Below, piece after piece: positions 11,755 to 24,306 of a DNA stretch of 64,000 nt. The notes below the pieces were generated by a model that searched no databases, had not been told where the DNA came from, and worked only from the letters and a program-made list of their open reading frames with translations. Positions within the stretch are counted from its first letter, which is position 1. The number at the start of each line of letters is the position of its first letter. This DNA is from Oreocharis arfaki (lineage: Eukaryota > Chordata > Aves > Passeriformes > Paramythiidae), in contig VZRR01008008.1 of NCBI GenBank assembly GCA_013398015.1, positions 186,768 through 250,767 on the forward strand, read 5' to 3'. The position numbers and the translations under genes are program-made.

Positions 11755-14121
11755 GTGATCTGAGGTCTGAAAATTTTTTGTCAGTGTACCTCCATGAGGA
11801 GGACTTTGCTGCTGTCCTGTGGCTTTCCTGTCTATCAGAAAGAAGTGCAATGATATCCAGAGACAGAGCAAATGAGGCTTGTGAGAAGAGCTGTGCAGTT
11901 ATGTTATGCCAAACATAATGATCTTTTCAATGCAATACATAAAAGAAGAGTGGAGTCTATACTGTTTGAATGGTATACGTAAAAGCTCGACAACTTTTAA
12001 ATATGGATGTTACAGTATAAGCTGGGGATATGATGCAGGAGTTACTGTATGAATTTATGTGGAACACTGGGCTGAATAATCATGCAGGATCCCTCTGGCC
12101 CTACCATCACTGAATCCCCAACAGCTATCTGACTTTCTGATACATCAACGTACTTCTTGGTGGGACTCACTGGGTCTTCAGCAGTCTTGCAAACCAGTTT
12201 GGATGCACTCTGCTGCAGGTGGAGAGGCTCAATTTTATAAAGAAGCAATGTTTAAAATCAAAAAGCCTGAAGTTCTCAGCCTAGCCCTAGTGGAAGTACT
12301 CCCTTACCCAAACCAATGCCTCAGTGCCTTCCTCCAGCTAAGATGTGTCTCCAGTGGCCTATCAGAGGCTCAGCCACGCTGTGGCAGCTTAGAGTGACCC
12401 CGGGGCCTTGGAGGCCAAGGACAACTCATCCACAGACTTCAGCAAGAGCAGTGTTGGCTCTAAAATTGCTTGGGTGTGAGATGTATGGGAGGTTGAATAG
12501 CTGGGTAAGGACCTGCAAAAACCTCAACTCTTTCTCCATCTGTGAGCCAATGCACTGATTTATGCACAGTTGCACTGGCAGCTGGTCTGGCTTCAGCTCG
12601 ATCTGACCTCATACATCATTAAAACTGGTAAAAATCCTCCCATTTGTTTGCTTAGGACCTGTCTGAGGCTGGGAGGTTGTTTCTGTGGTCAGGAGAGGGG
12701 TTGTGTGTGGAGATGGACGTGAGGTATAGTCCCAGCCCTGCCAAGACTCCTCTAGTGGGCTGTTCCGTGTAGTGTTCCTGGTCTCCTGTGGATCCTGGCA
12801 AGCAGCAGTAACGTGTCCTTCCTTGCCCCAGCCCACCTCCTCAGTGTGGTCCCTGTCCCCTACAGCACCAACAAGATGTCCAGTATCAACATTAGCTCAA
12901 ACTTAGTTACCCCATGTGCACTCAGCATTGTCTAGGCTTTTCTGTTTTGAAGTTTCAGGTCCCCCCCGCCCCCTCTTCCAAAAAANGCAAAGGGTGATGA
13001 GAGGGAAAAAAAAAAAAGAAAAAAGAAAAGAGAGAAGGATGAAGTCTGAAGATATTACAGTCTTACACTTAATATTCTTTTGTTTTAGAAAAAGGACAGT
13101 TGATCTTACATAGAACAGAGGTACAGGACAGTCTCTTTTTTAGTTAAAACCTATAAATTTTGGGTGGAAGTTTATTTTTGTGGGTGAGGGCAATGCAAGC
13201 ATTTGTTGTCCAAGTTTTTCAATGGTGGCTGTTGACTGTGGTCTGCAAGGTCCCAGGAATTCCCAGTGACTCTTAGTGGTTATGTAAAGAGAGTGCAATC
13301 AGAGGCATATTTATTCTAAAGTCTCTGGTGAGATTCTCCAGGTGTAAAAGAGCTTTTATTGGTGGAAAGGGAAGAGTGACACTGACAGTTTCGTTTACAT
13401 GAGCTAACGTGCCCACATCTCCAGTGGGCTGTTCCCACCATGGTGGAGAAATTGAGGTTTTGAGAAGGTAGAGGATACTTAAAAAGGCTCCTCTTCATGA
13501 AAGTCTTATCACCTGCTAAAGTTTATTATTTTCTTCTATTAATCATTCATCAGAAGGGCTGAATTTATTATTAGAGTATATCAATAGCATAACTTGTTAT
13601 TTTTCCACAGAATTTCATGTAGCACCTTGTCTCTGGTTAAGTTTGAACTTTCTGTTGGGATACATTTCTTTAGAGGCATGTTAGTGAGTAAGGACACAGA
13701 GTCCAGGGTCATGCTGCTGTGACTTACCTTGAAATCATAAAATAGAAAGATTGTAAGAAACTGAAGAAAAAAAAAAAGTAAGAAGCACACTGAGTGCAGA
13801 GTGGTGCTACCTGTGATACATCATTCCAGCTTCTGGCAGCCAGCAGCTAAGGGATCTCCTGAGGTTGAGTTTGGATTGTGATGTGTAACAGCCCTGCTGG
13901 AGCTAGCCACCATTACTGTTTTAAGCCCATTTGTACTAATTTGTAATTTTTAGTGCCCGTGACAGTCCCATAACTCATTTGTGAGAGAAATGTCCTTTTT
14001 TCCTGTTCTTAACTTGCTGCCGCATAATTTCATTAGTTAGTGTCTGCCTGGCCCTTGAAGTTTTGAGAAATGGTGCACAATTATTTCCTGTTCACCTTCT
14101 CTGTGCAACTCGTGACTTCAC
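11755..14121. other. AT-rich unique sequence, no gene recognised
   Basis: Nothing firm is recognised. A C-run (12961-12967) and A-run flank a single undetermined base at 12986, followed by a purine-only stretch at about 12998-13038. A minus-strand frame at 12042-12248 reads protein-like but matches nothing I know. A 33-nt minus-strand segment (13728-13760) has strong splice-like borders and is described as a finding. Confidence 0.5.
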
Positions 14122-14380
14122 AGACCTCTCTCAGATCCCCTCTGAGGTTTTTTTCTTCCAAGATGAAGGGTTTTAGCCTATTCTGGCTCTTCTTGTCTGG
14201 AAACTGTTCTCTGTCTCTGGGGTGTTGTTGTCCTTTCTTGCCTTTTGTAGTTCTGCTCTATCCTATGTGAGATTGGTGCATTGGAGCTATGTGCAAAAAT
14301 TTGTGATATTGATCTGAAGTATTTTCCTACTAGTTTTTAATTTTCTCTTTGCTTTTTTAATTCCCATGGAGCACTAAGTT
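14122..14380 (-). mobile_element. Ancient CR1/L3-like LINE relic (antisense)
   Basis: Read on the minus strand, this resembles the 3' part of ORF2 of old amniote CR1/L3-type LINEs. The order of landmarks is right: a 'ctccaag-tgaag-g' block near 14155, 'ggaaactgttct' near 14200, a 'ttgttgtcctttcttgcc' block near 14226-14243, 'agttctgctctatcc' near 14250, and 'tttcctactagttttta' near 14324. It is heavily mutated and has no intact frame. Identification is by remembered consensus, so the exact subfamily is open. Confidence 0.6.
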
Positions 14381-17300
14381 CTTATTTTTAGAAAACCATC
14401 CAGGGTAGCTTTTACCTTGAAATTTTTCATAGGTTCTCACATTTGCAAAGCCAAGTGAATGGCATCACTCACGTCACCATCCCCTCAGTGACACCCCCAA
14501 AGAACTTGATTTGTGAGACATGACTTCTACCTACAGATGCAACACTTGACTCTTCTCCATTACACCTTGCTCTCTGATGTGTCTAATGTTCTTTTCTGTT
14601 TTTTTTATCAGTTTGCCTTACACAGAATCACGCTTGTCTGGAAACTGCTTTTTCATTTTGCATCACATTTACTTCTTCTATTCTTTTGACATAGGCTGAT
14701 TTGAACAGCAGGCTGGCTGTGCACCATGGATAACCATTCGGCAATTTCCTCTTTGGATTTCCATAGAGCTCTTGGGTGAACGCTGTCTGGTCTTGCAGAT
14801 TGGTCTTATTCACTTTATCAGTTTGTTTGACAATCTTTTCTACTGATGCTTGTTTGAGGTATCTCTTTAGATGTGTTCTTGGGAAGGAAAGGCTGCAGTG
14901 TGGGATGCATGCTCAGTATTTATTTGACTTTGCTATCATGAGATAATGTGTCTTGAGTGCTCATCTATCACATATTGATCATCTATCAGTCTGAACAGCT
15001 GTGTGGAAAACTACTTGCTTTGGAAGTGTTTGAGGCAGCTTTTGTTATTAGATTTCAGGGCTTTAGAAAATTGCTCCTCAGAAGGTTTTTTAATAGATTT
15101 ATATTGACTTTTAACATTGGCTTACCTGTGCGCATGTTTCTTCCGTATTCCCTTTTTGAACTTCATTCCCATACTTTGCTCTGATAGACTTTATTCTGTT
15201 GTTCACTCTACCAGCATCCAGGTACTGTTTAAATAAAGTCTGTGGGTCCTGAAACCATTTGACTCCTAACTTTCCCTTTCAGCTTCCTGTCAGTACAACT
15301 CCTCAGTTTTGTGTTACTGCCTGTCAGCATCCTGAAAGGAGAGAACAAGCTCAATTTCTTAAAATATGAAAGATGTGACTGGTAACCAATACGTCAGTTT
15401 AATGCAGGACTTGGGTTAGTACTAGTCAGTAAATGTCTTCCTGCATTTAATATAATATAAAATATGAACCCTGCCAAAATTCAAGGCAGTTCTGCAATAC
15501 AGTTTCTTCACTTTGGCGTCCTAACATGTTTCACAGCACATAAATACATACTCTGTGGGCATTATCAGCTTTCTGACAGTTTGGTCTGTGAACTTCTCAC
15601 TTCTATACCGATCAGGGCCCTGGTGAACAGTGTACCAAAAAAAATACAGGGAAAGAGAAATTAGGCTGAGGGTCTCAGCAAGGTGGCCAGGATTGGGCAT
15701 GGCTCAAAAGAAGTGAATGAGAACAAATGTGGTCAATGGATATGAATTTGAAGAATCCAGTGGTCTGGATAAGCAAGATGACAGGCCAGAAATTTGGCCA
15801 AAATACGTCTAGGAACTCTTTCAAGAAGAAATTAAAAGTTTAGCCTGGGCTTAAGTTGAAGATTGGGAAGAGCAATGACACAGGGGTGGACCCAGGAGAA
15901 GGACAGATGGAATGGGAATGAAGTCAGGGAGATGTGAATCAGGGATAGGAGAGGTCATGCTCAGTAGATACAATCACAACCCAGAAGGATGGTGAGGAGC
16001 AGAAGGCAATGGAAAGGACTCCTTGAATGGTGAGTGGTTGAGGCAAACTTGCAATCAAACCTTCAAGAAAAGTCCCAGGTGCTTTGGCACTTGTTTTTTT
16101 TTTTGTTTTTTTTTTTTTTCCCCTGGCTCCAGACCTCAAAACTAAGGCAGAAGTCAGCACTGGTATCGGAAATATTTTGGGATACAGCCAGAGAGGACAT
16201 GAGAGACAGTGACACAGAGACTTCAGGTTCCATGAATAACTCTGAAAATGGGCTGTGAGTAGTCTCTTGCTGTACTTGCCTATGTTTGTGAAACACGTTG
16301 ATATTCATGGTATCAGTGGTGTTACCCAAAGCAAAAATAGCAACAGAGCTAACACATAGGAGTTTGAGTAATAGCTTATCACTGATATTTCTGAGCTTCT
16401 CTAAATGAACTGAGACTAACCTTTCCCTAGGTGTCCAGATGTTTTGTTGGAATGTGTTCGCTGCTGGTTGAGTGCTTGTTCAAAGGAGGAACACCTTCCA
16501 GCAAAGCTGTAGAAAGCAGTTTTCTAAATAGAGTCTTGCACTTTTAGGCGTGATTCAAAACTATCTTTTCATTGGTTTTCAGAGGCTTTTGGATTAATCT
16601 TCATATGCAGATTTGCCAATGCTCTCAGATGAAAAACAGTGAAGGACATGAAGTGCCAGATGGCATTAAGTGGATTTTATTGTGTTTGGAGGTAACACAG
16701 AAACCCTAAACTGAATGGACCCAGAAATTCTGGCTGCTGAAGTGTGATTCCCCATCTGTACTGAACATCAAGGTGGCTCAAGTAAAGGTCAGGGACACAC
16801 ATTACCATTCTCTGTTCCACTGGTGGCTTATAAAATATTTTAGGATGTATTGAGTGGGCTGTATAGGAACAGACTGACTGGTTTAGCAGATGTCAGCACT
16901 AGAAAAATGTCTGCCATGATCTGGTGTCTTGTCCTTTGATAGCTGTTCAAAGAGCAGGCAGGAAATTGCACTGCTGAAAAATAAATTGGATATTAGCACA
17001 CCAGAAAGAGCTGATAATGTTTCTCTTTGTGATACCAGGGCTGAGCTGATCAGAAAGCCAACCTTAGATGCCCTGAAACAGGAGCCTAGTGAAATATGTG
17101 CTGTGGACCTGACTCCAGTTTTCATGTGGACATTTTTATTCCTGTGCTTTCCACCCACCTTTGGGCAAAGCCAAACATGATGCACAGTCAAACAAGACAT
17201 TGGGGCTCTTTGATTTTCACATTCACCCTAACTTAAAACCATTTTCCGCTGCTGCTTGCTCCTAATGACATTCAGAGCCCCTGATAAATTCCTGAGATAG

Positions 17301-20300
17301 TAATTTGCTTTCAAATCTGCAGATATATCATGGTAAGTATCAAAACTGGTCACAATCAAGGTGGAAATGAGATGGGAGGAAAGCATAGAATCATTATGAG
17401 GATCTATTTCTGAGCTTACCTGGAAGGGAAGGTAAAAAATATTTATCTATTTAAAGGTGCAGAGGTCAGTGTTCCAACTGATATCTAAAATAGGTAATGT
17501 GCACTGCACTGAGCTAGGCAAAAGAGCATTTCCAGGGCTGCTCCAAAATATTTACATCTCAAATATTTTCTGTCAGAAAATGCTTTTATGGACTAAGCAA
17601 TTTTTTTTCCTTGAGAAGTGTCTGTTTTCAGCATGAAATTTCAGATGTTTACTGAAGTTTTATATCTAAAAGCAGAAAGTTTATTTTTAGCCATTTCTAT
17701 TTATTTTAAGTAAAAGTCAGAATTTTTGTGAGAGAAGAAAACTCAATTTTCAGACCAACTGTAGTCCATTCACTCTTCCAGATGGAGAAGAGCCTGAATA
17801 ATGTAATTTTGAGGTGTCAAGCAGCTCTGTGTGAATACTGGAAACTCTTAGTTGGGTCCTGTCTGTCACAAGACTTCACTGCCTGCCATGGGAGAGACTG
17901 AAGAAAAACAGGACATGTACGAAGCCTCTAATAATAATTTCTGACAAGCTCCTAAAACTTGTCAGAGTTGAAATCATGTGTACATGTTAAATGTATGACT
18001 GCCTTTGGTGTGAAATATTTTCACTCATGAAGGCTCTTAGAAAGGTTGTTTGAGTGACTCCCATTCTTGATGGTGGAGACTTGATGGGTCTTCACAATTT
18101 GCCTTGCTCTTCTGTCATGAACTCCAGGTGCCTGCTGCTGCTCATGCTCAGCCAACTCACCCTCTTCAGTGCCAAATCCCATGAGGGCTGGATGAACCAG
18201 AAAATTAGTTTGGCAAGGTCACCAGTGAAGGAATATGAGAGTATCTTTCTCTTTGGAGAGAAGGGTTTGTGCAAGGTACAAGGCCATGTGGTGTCTGTGG
18301 AGAAGGGGAAACCCAGTTCTGCAATGGGCAGAAGTGTTTTGCACATCTTCATATGATGGTGGATGTGTTATTTGGGACTTCTCAGTCCCAAATCCTGGGG
18401 CAATTCGGGATTTTATGTTCCTTCAAGAGCTCCTTGTGGGAGATGAGCCTCCAGCCTTGAGGTTTACTGTTGAGATTTGCCTGAGAGAACGACTGCTCCT
18501 TTTCCCTGTCACCTCTGCTACTTCAAACACTGACAGCCCCACAGAACTGCCCCCCAGGGTAGGCCATGGGGTCCCAACCAAGTGCTGACACTGCGCCCGG
18601 TGACCGCAGGGTGGGGGTACGTGTCTCCAGGCATGGCACATTTGAAGTACTCAGAGTCATTGTTTGATCATTTGGTTCCACAAACAATCTCCCTCCCTCT
18701 GCAGGAGGAATTATCCTGTTTTCCATCAGTTGATTTTGGATCTTCCCACTGCGAAGCGATCCAAGCAGTGAAGAGCTTCTTAATCCCATTACTGCAGAGC
18801 CGTTCTGGATGCACTGACCCACGGGATAGAGGCTGCTGCTGCTGCAAGGCTCTGCATAAAAAGGAGAGGTTTCGTTTCTCCTGGGTTTGATGCACAGCCC
18901 CTGTTTTGCTGTTGAATTCCCGTGTGCCACTGAGGAACTCTGCTTTGTGCTGCTGCCCCAGAGGCTGAGAAGGCAGCACCTCTTGGCTCTGCGTTGTGCA
19001 ATCGTCTTGGCCACTGACGCGTTGGATTGCCGGGGGGAGCAGCTAGAAGTGATGTGGGAAGCTCAAACCTGAAGTCATCCTTCCCTGCTTGCCAGAATGA
19101 ATCATTAAATCATTGCTTTTACAGGCTGTGGCCAACTGTAAGCACCCGTGGAAAGGGAGAATTCACTCTCCTTCTGCCTCTGCAGCCACACGGGGCCAGA
19201 TCCTAGCCTGGTGCCAGTGGCTTAACACTAATGATATTCACTCTTTTCAAAACTAAGGAAAAAGTGGGTTTTGTTTGTTTATTTAGTTTTTTTCCCCCTC
19301 AAATATGGTCTCACCCAAAATTTCTTCGAGGTATTTTATAAAGTGCTATTTGGGAGGGGTCAAGAACATCTCTTGATGTGTCTGAGCATCTCTCCAGAGA
19401 TTTCTCCCCCTGGCCCACCCTGGCAACGTAGGATAAGAAAGACAGAAAGAACAAGAAGGAAACATCTGCATGCAACAGGAATTCCCCCTTTAATAGAGAG
19501 GATCTTTCCTCCCTGGCATCTGATGATCTGCCAGGAAATGTCCTGTGTCCGCTGAAGTTGGGCTGCCTCAGCTGGCTATGGGTGAGCTAAAGCTGTCAGA
19601 CCTGGTTTTGCTTTCTGTTAAATGATTCTTCTGGCAGTGGGAAGGAGGAACTTGTTGAGAAGATAAGTTTGTTTAGATTCAACAACTTTCCTAAGCACAA
19701 GTTCCTTCAGAAAATTCAAAGATGATGACGAGCAAAGGCTTTGGTTGATTCTCTCATCTCATGTCCTGTTTTTGGGTGGAAACAAAGTGATTATTTTTCT
19801 CTCAATTACTGAGACAGCCTTCCTTAATGCCAGGCTGCAAAGGCGGAAAAGTACAACAGCGACAAAATATAGAAATACCCCAGCAGGCTATGGACACCAA
19901 AATACAGAAAAATGGCTTGAGGTGTAGAATAACTACAACTGGCACATGACTTATGGATTACACCCGTCATATGATCAGCCCTTAGCTAGTTATAAATATT
20001 ATATTAGAAGTATTAGTGAAACCAGATGGGTTGCAACCAGTCCAAAATGTGGTGAGCTTGTGGCCTGAAATAAAGAGAGATGAAGCACAATGCTTTGGCA
20101 TTAAAAATCATCTTTATGTGAGAACCAAGAACGGATGAGGAAAAAGGAAAAGTCACATAGCCGTCTGTGCTGTGCACATGATGCTTGGGAAATCATTTTT
20201 CTATGTCTCAAGGCACCAAAATCTATTTCCTAAGAGTCTGCGGTCCATGTTGGACGTTTCATCCTGATGCTAATTAGTTCTGTTAATCAGTCAGGTTGCT

Positions 20301-20740
20301 CTTATCTTGGGTGAGCAGTGAAAGGAGAGAGAGAGAATGTGAAGGCCATTGCCCATTGCGTGTTTCCTGCAAAGGGGCTGGACGTGGCAGGACTTTTCCT
20401 CTGGGTGTGTAAGGATTGCTTGGGGCTGGTGCTCAGGTTGCTGTGGAGAGGGTGATAAAATTGGTAAATACAGCTTTCTCCAGCAATGCCTCCTTCCCTG
20501 ACCCCTTCAGATGCTGTCCCCCATGTCTGGGAAGGTTTTAGCCCCCAGATACTCAGTGCCTGCTGCAGCTCTTGCCATTGGGTACTAAACACACTTCACA
20601 TCTTGTGTTAGTTGTCCCTGTGTTAGCTCTTCTCCCAGAAATTTGTGCGGGTCTCATCTTTGCTTGGAGGATCCCAAACATTCAGCAATTGCATCAGGAG
20701 CCCTTTAGAGCCCCATCAGCTCAAGGGGGCTGGACCAGGA
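14381..20740. other. Long AT-rich unique stretch, no gene recognised
   Basis: No repeat of recent origin and no known protein is recognised. T-rich simple sequence lies at 16089-16120. A minus-strand piece at 15126-15331 has excellent acceptor and donor signals but no frame open throughout. A 94-codon open minus-strand frame just below it (starting near 14912) has no homology I know. A perfect 10-bp hairpin lies at 18370-18393. All could be chance in this composition. Confidence 0.5.
18370..18393. repeat. Perfect 10-bp inverted repeat (hairpin)
   Basis: ATTTGGGACT (18370-18379) and AGTCCCAAAT (18384-18393) are exact reverse complements around a 4-nt loop. It is not part of any repeat I recognise. 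A structure this size is expected by chance about once in a window of this length, so function is not implied. Confidence 0.6.
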
Positions 20741-21330
20741 GCACCGGGAGCACTGGGCATCCCATGGTCCGGGGCGGCCAGAGGCGGGGGAGCCGGGCTG
20801 GCCGCACACATCGAACCCCGACGAGGAGCAAGCATCAGGTGCATTAGCGTTTGCATCAGCCCCGGCTGCAGCAGAGCCCCGGGGTTATCAGCGGGGAGGC
20901 TGATTTATCCCTGTGCCGGGGGACCGGGCGGTCAGCGATCCGGCATCAGAGCGCTGTGGCCGGCTGTTAATAGCCGGGCTGCTCGGGGTCGCGCAGGTGC
21001 ACAGCCAGCCCCGTGTGACAGCCCGCAGCCCGCGCAGCTGACAAAATATGCCCGGCATCTGGCACTGTCCTTGTGTCTGCGCCTGCAGGCTGGCACGCCA
21101 GCCCCGCGCAGCCGGTGCCTCCCAGCGCGGCCAGGGCTGGATCCTTACACAAACACACCGGGCCGGCTGCAGGGGAGCCGTGCCAGCGACGGATTTGGCC
21201 CTGTCGTGCAAAGCAGCTCTCGGTCGTGCTTCCAGCCCTGTTTGTGAGGTCCTCACGAACCTCGCCTGTGCCTGCACCTCGCCTGCTTCCAGCGTCCTTC
21301 CCCCAGCCAAATGTGAGTCACACACCTGGT
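20741..21330. promoter_or_regulatory. CpG-rich block, candidate promoter or enhancer
   Basis: CpG and GC content rise sharply over about 590 bp, then fall back on both sides. Long open frames on both strands (for example 20645-21247 plus, 20888-21517 minus) are a by-product of high GC and show no domain. CpG blocks in vertebrates mark promoters or conserved regulatory DNA; which one applies here cannot be told. Confidence 0.45.
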
Positions 21331-21885
21331 CCTCTGGAGATGCCGTGCTCTCCAGTTGGTCCCCAGGCAGGTCCCTCTGGCTGCTCTTGTCCCTCTCCAG
21401 TCCTACTGAGAGGCTCACGGAGGTGCTGGGGCTTGCAAGCTTGCTGAGGACTGGTTGCATCCATCCTGCTCGAGCCATCATGGGGAAATGACCTGGCAAC
21501 TTCTCCTCAGCCCCCATTGCGTGGTCGAGCTGCTGGGTTAGATGACTTTAGGCTGTGCCCTTCAGGCTTTGGTGGGTTGTTGAGGGCTGTACACATTTGC
21601 AGCAATACATGGATACAAATGACTAATAATAGGAAAGCATGTGCTGGGTCTATGTCCACTCCTTTCCGTCCCAAAAAGGAATGGGTTCTCTCCAAGAGCC
21701 CTAACCTTGTCTTGAAGGCCAGGTCAACATGCTTTGCTGATGAGGTGGCCTGAATTTCATCTCCCTCATATCACTTTTGGTTCTTGGCAGACGTGAGAGT
21801 CCGTTGCTTATAATACAGCCTATCTCTTTAAAAGGGCTGTTCATCTGAAAGGCCTTTAAAAAGAAGACAAGATAACTATTTCTGT
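21331..21885. other. Unique sequence, no gene recognised
   Basis: Nothing recognised. It separates the CpG-rich block from an old MIR-like relic. Confidence 0.5.
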
Positions 21886-21960
21886 GTTCCAGACGGGGAA
21901 ACTGAGGTGTGGGAAACAAAACTGATTTCCCCATGTAACACAGCAGCCCCGAGGCAGGAG
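21886..21960 (+). mobile_element. MIR-like ancient SINE relic
   Basis: The 'gacggggaaactgaggtgtggg' region matches the diagnostic 'atggggaaactgaggc' core of MIR/CORE SINEs, followed by 'gatttccccatgtaacacagcag', which fits 'acttgcccaaggtcacacagc'. MIRs are very old amniote elements and survive in birds only as short decayed pieces. Confidence 0.6.
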
Positions 21961-22450
21961 AAGCAAAGGGCTCTGTCCAGCCCATCTTTGTTGGCCACCT
22001 TGGCTTGGTCTGCAGCCCTGGAGCACAGGGTTGGGTGGGAGGACACACTGTGATGCTTATCCTTTGGGGTGATTGTGTCCTCACTTTCCTTCATCACTGC
22101 CCACCAGTGCTCCCTTGGATCACCCTGAGGGTGTTCCTGGGAAGAAGGAGGCACTTGCAGGCAGCTAAGTGTCAAGGTTGAATGGACAACTACAGCACCT
22201 AGAGCAGTTGTATGGGCTGGACACTCTGGTGTGATCATTTTTACAAAGATTAATCATGGGGAAAAGGAATTGGTAATTTTTTTTCCCCCTAGACATTGTC
22301 AGGAACTTGGGTATTTTGTTAAATAATTGTTAAAGATACTTTACAATAAAACCAAATAACTGTCACTGTTTTGCTGTACATTCACTTTGCGTGAGACTGT
22401 CTTTCTTAAGACTAAAAAAAGCACAGTAAGGAAACGAAAAAGTTACAATA

Positions 22451-22540
22451 TCCGTTTTACAGCAGCAGGATCTGGGGAAAGAGGATTCTTCTCAAGATCA
22501 CACAAAAAACTGGTGACTGACCTGGGAATGCAATCCTTTT
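22451..22540 (+). mobile_element. MIR-like ancient SINE relic
   Basis: The order 'ccgttttacagcag', 'ttcttctcaagatcacacaaa' and 'gactgacctgggaatgcaatcc' follows the MIR 3' half ('attttacagatgagg', 'aaggtcacacag', 'gctgggattcgaaccc'). Divergence is high. A chance match over all three blocks is unlikely but possible. Confidence 0.5.
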
Positions 22541-24126
22541 TAAAGAAAGCCTTGGTCCAGTGATCTAATGACAAGCTGTTGTTCTAAGTATGAATCTTAA
22601 TAAGATGAAAAGGGACACAGAAAAGGAGAGTGATGGAGGCCTTGAATGCTGAGGGCATTTTAGTTCATTTTCCCCCATATCTGGATCAAGATCCAAAACC
22701 AGGATGAAAATGTAAAAAGAAAGATGTTGATGGAGAGACAAGAGTGATCGAACTAAAACTGTTTTTGCTGGACCAATGACTCTGGAAAGCAGAAGTGGGG
22801 GGAAAAAATGCTCCATTTCAAGTGGATATTGTGTCCTGAACTGATGTTGCAGTTCAAAGCCTGATGGTCTGTGGACTAGGGTGGGCTGGTGGCTGTGTCA
22901 CTGGGTGCAGTGGCACGACAGGGCAAGGGCAGCTGCCAGGTCAGGAGACATCAGTAGAGCACAGGTACAGCCCCTGCTTAAGAGACCCCCTCAGGGATCC
23001 CCACCTGCTGACCATAGCTGTGGTTTGCCTCCAAGCATCTATACTTTCTCTCCAATTTTTTCATGGATTGAAAAAGTTTTTCTTTGCAGAAGTTCGCCTC
23101 TCCTCCTTCTGCAGCGTCAATCTCATGGGTGGCTTTTCCCTGTGAGGTGGTGACGTTGTGGTGGAAGATGGGTGGCTGCTGGTGCCGGTGTTTAACTCTG
23201 AAAATGCTTCAGAGTGGGACTGAAACCTGCAAGTTTGGAGTCTCAGGTAATACCTGGTCTTTGGGTTTGCTTTCACAAGGGTGCCCTCCCTCTCACACTT
23301 TGGGTTTTATTCATATGGATGGAGAAGGCAACAACAAGGGCAATTTTACTGCTCCTTTTTTACATCTGGAGAGCTGCCATGGTCGACATCAGCTCATCAT
23401 GTGCTGGTGACTGTGCTGCATTCATCTGCTGGCCGAACACTGATTTCCCATGTTAGTGAAAAAGGCAGATGCCTAATGCTGCTGGTTGCTGCAAGTCAGG
23501 CCACCACCTCCTTTAGAGCCTCTCCTGCTGGGACACCTTCCCTCCCTGGCTTATTTGGATTCTGTGTGCAGCCTGGCTCGCCACACAAATGATACAGCAA
23601 TGAAAAACTACAGATGTGCAGACAAAAATGCCTGTTGGGTCTTTGCCTCCTCCTGTGCCGTGGGGAGTTACTGGACATTGTTCATTAGAGGAAATTTTTC
23701 TTTTTATCTTTTACCTAATTTTTCCACTCCCATAAAGCATATTGACCTTGAAAAAAATCCTATGGCTTCCCCAAAATATGAACACAAGTCTCTTCTGTAG
23801 TGTTTGACACTTGTTACTGGAAGAAAAAAATATTCTGGTTTTCTGGAGGGTATTTTTGGAGGCGCTGCTGTCCCATCTTACTGCCCCATCCCCTCCCTGG
23901 GGCTGCCCACTGCTCTGGCACTGTGCTGCATCTGCTGCCTTGTGCGTGGAGGCAGCAGCAGGCAGGATTCAGCCTCATCCATCCCAACACAACCACGTCT
24001 GCCAGATGTCACTGCTGTGCAGCTGAGCAGACCCACGGGGGTATTCCTGCAGGAACGTGCCTTTCAGAAATACCATTCTCCATCACCCCAGCCTCGAAAC
24101 TGCTGGGGCTCTGTTTGCCTAGCAAA
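22541..24126. other. Unique sequence, no gene recognised
   Basis: No repeat or gene recognised. GC content rises from about 23860 toward the assembly gap. Confidence 0.5.
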
Positions 24127-24232
24127 NNNNNNNNNNNNNNNNNNNNNNNNNNNNNNNNNNNNNNNNNNNNNNNNNNNNNNNNNNNNNNNNNNNNNNNNNN
24201 NNNNNNNNNNNNNNNNNNNNNNNNNNNNNNNN
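24127..24232. other. Assembly gap (106 N)
   Basis: A run of 106 undetermined bases. It is followed by C8 and G6 runs and then a 25-base A homopolymer, all typical assembly trouble spots. Confidence 0.98.
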
Positions 24233-24281
24233 AACCCTTTCCCATCCCCCCCCGCTCAAAAAGGTGGGGGGTTTGTTTTGC

Positions 24282-24306
24282 AAAAAAAAAAAAAAAAAAA
24301 AAAAAA
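24282..24306. repeat. A25 homopolymer
   Basis: An uninterrupted run of 25 A lies 50 bp right of the gap. It could be the poly(A) remnant of an element lost in the gap or a simple slippage tract. Its length is unreliable in a short-read assembly. Confidence 0.85.

Noticed and set aside
12042..12248. Protein-like 68-codon minus-strand frame
   Set aside because: No known domain, no matching splice sites, and an expected length for chance frames in this composition.
14628..14912. Long open minus-strand frame with lysine/asparagine-rich, protein-like translation
   Set aside because: A-rich strands give such translations by chance; neighbouring sequence is an ancient LINE relic and stops interrupt the frame on both sides.
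19193..19230. Match to the 'gccagatcct..gctggtg' end of a reptile-type inverted-repeat transposon
   Set aside because: Only one short end is similar and the partner end is not found.
20645..21247. 200-codon plus-strand open frame (and a 209-codon one opposite, 20888-21517)
   Set aside because: Both strands are open at once in CpG-rich DNA where stop codons are rare; composition is A/G/P/R-rich with no domain or splice structure.
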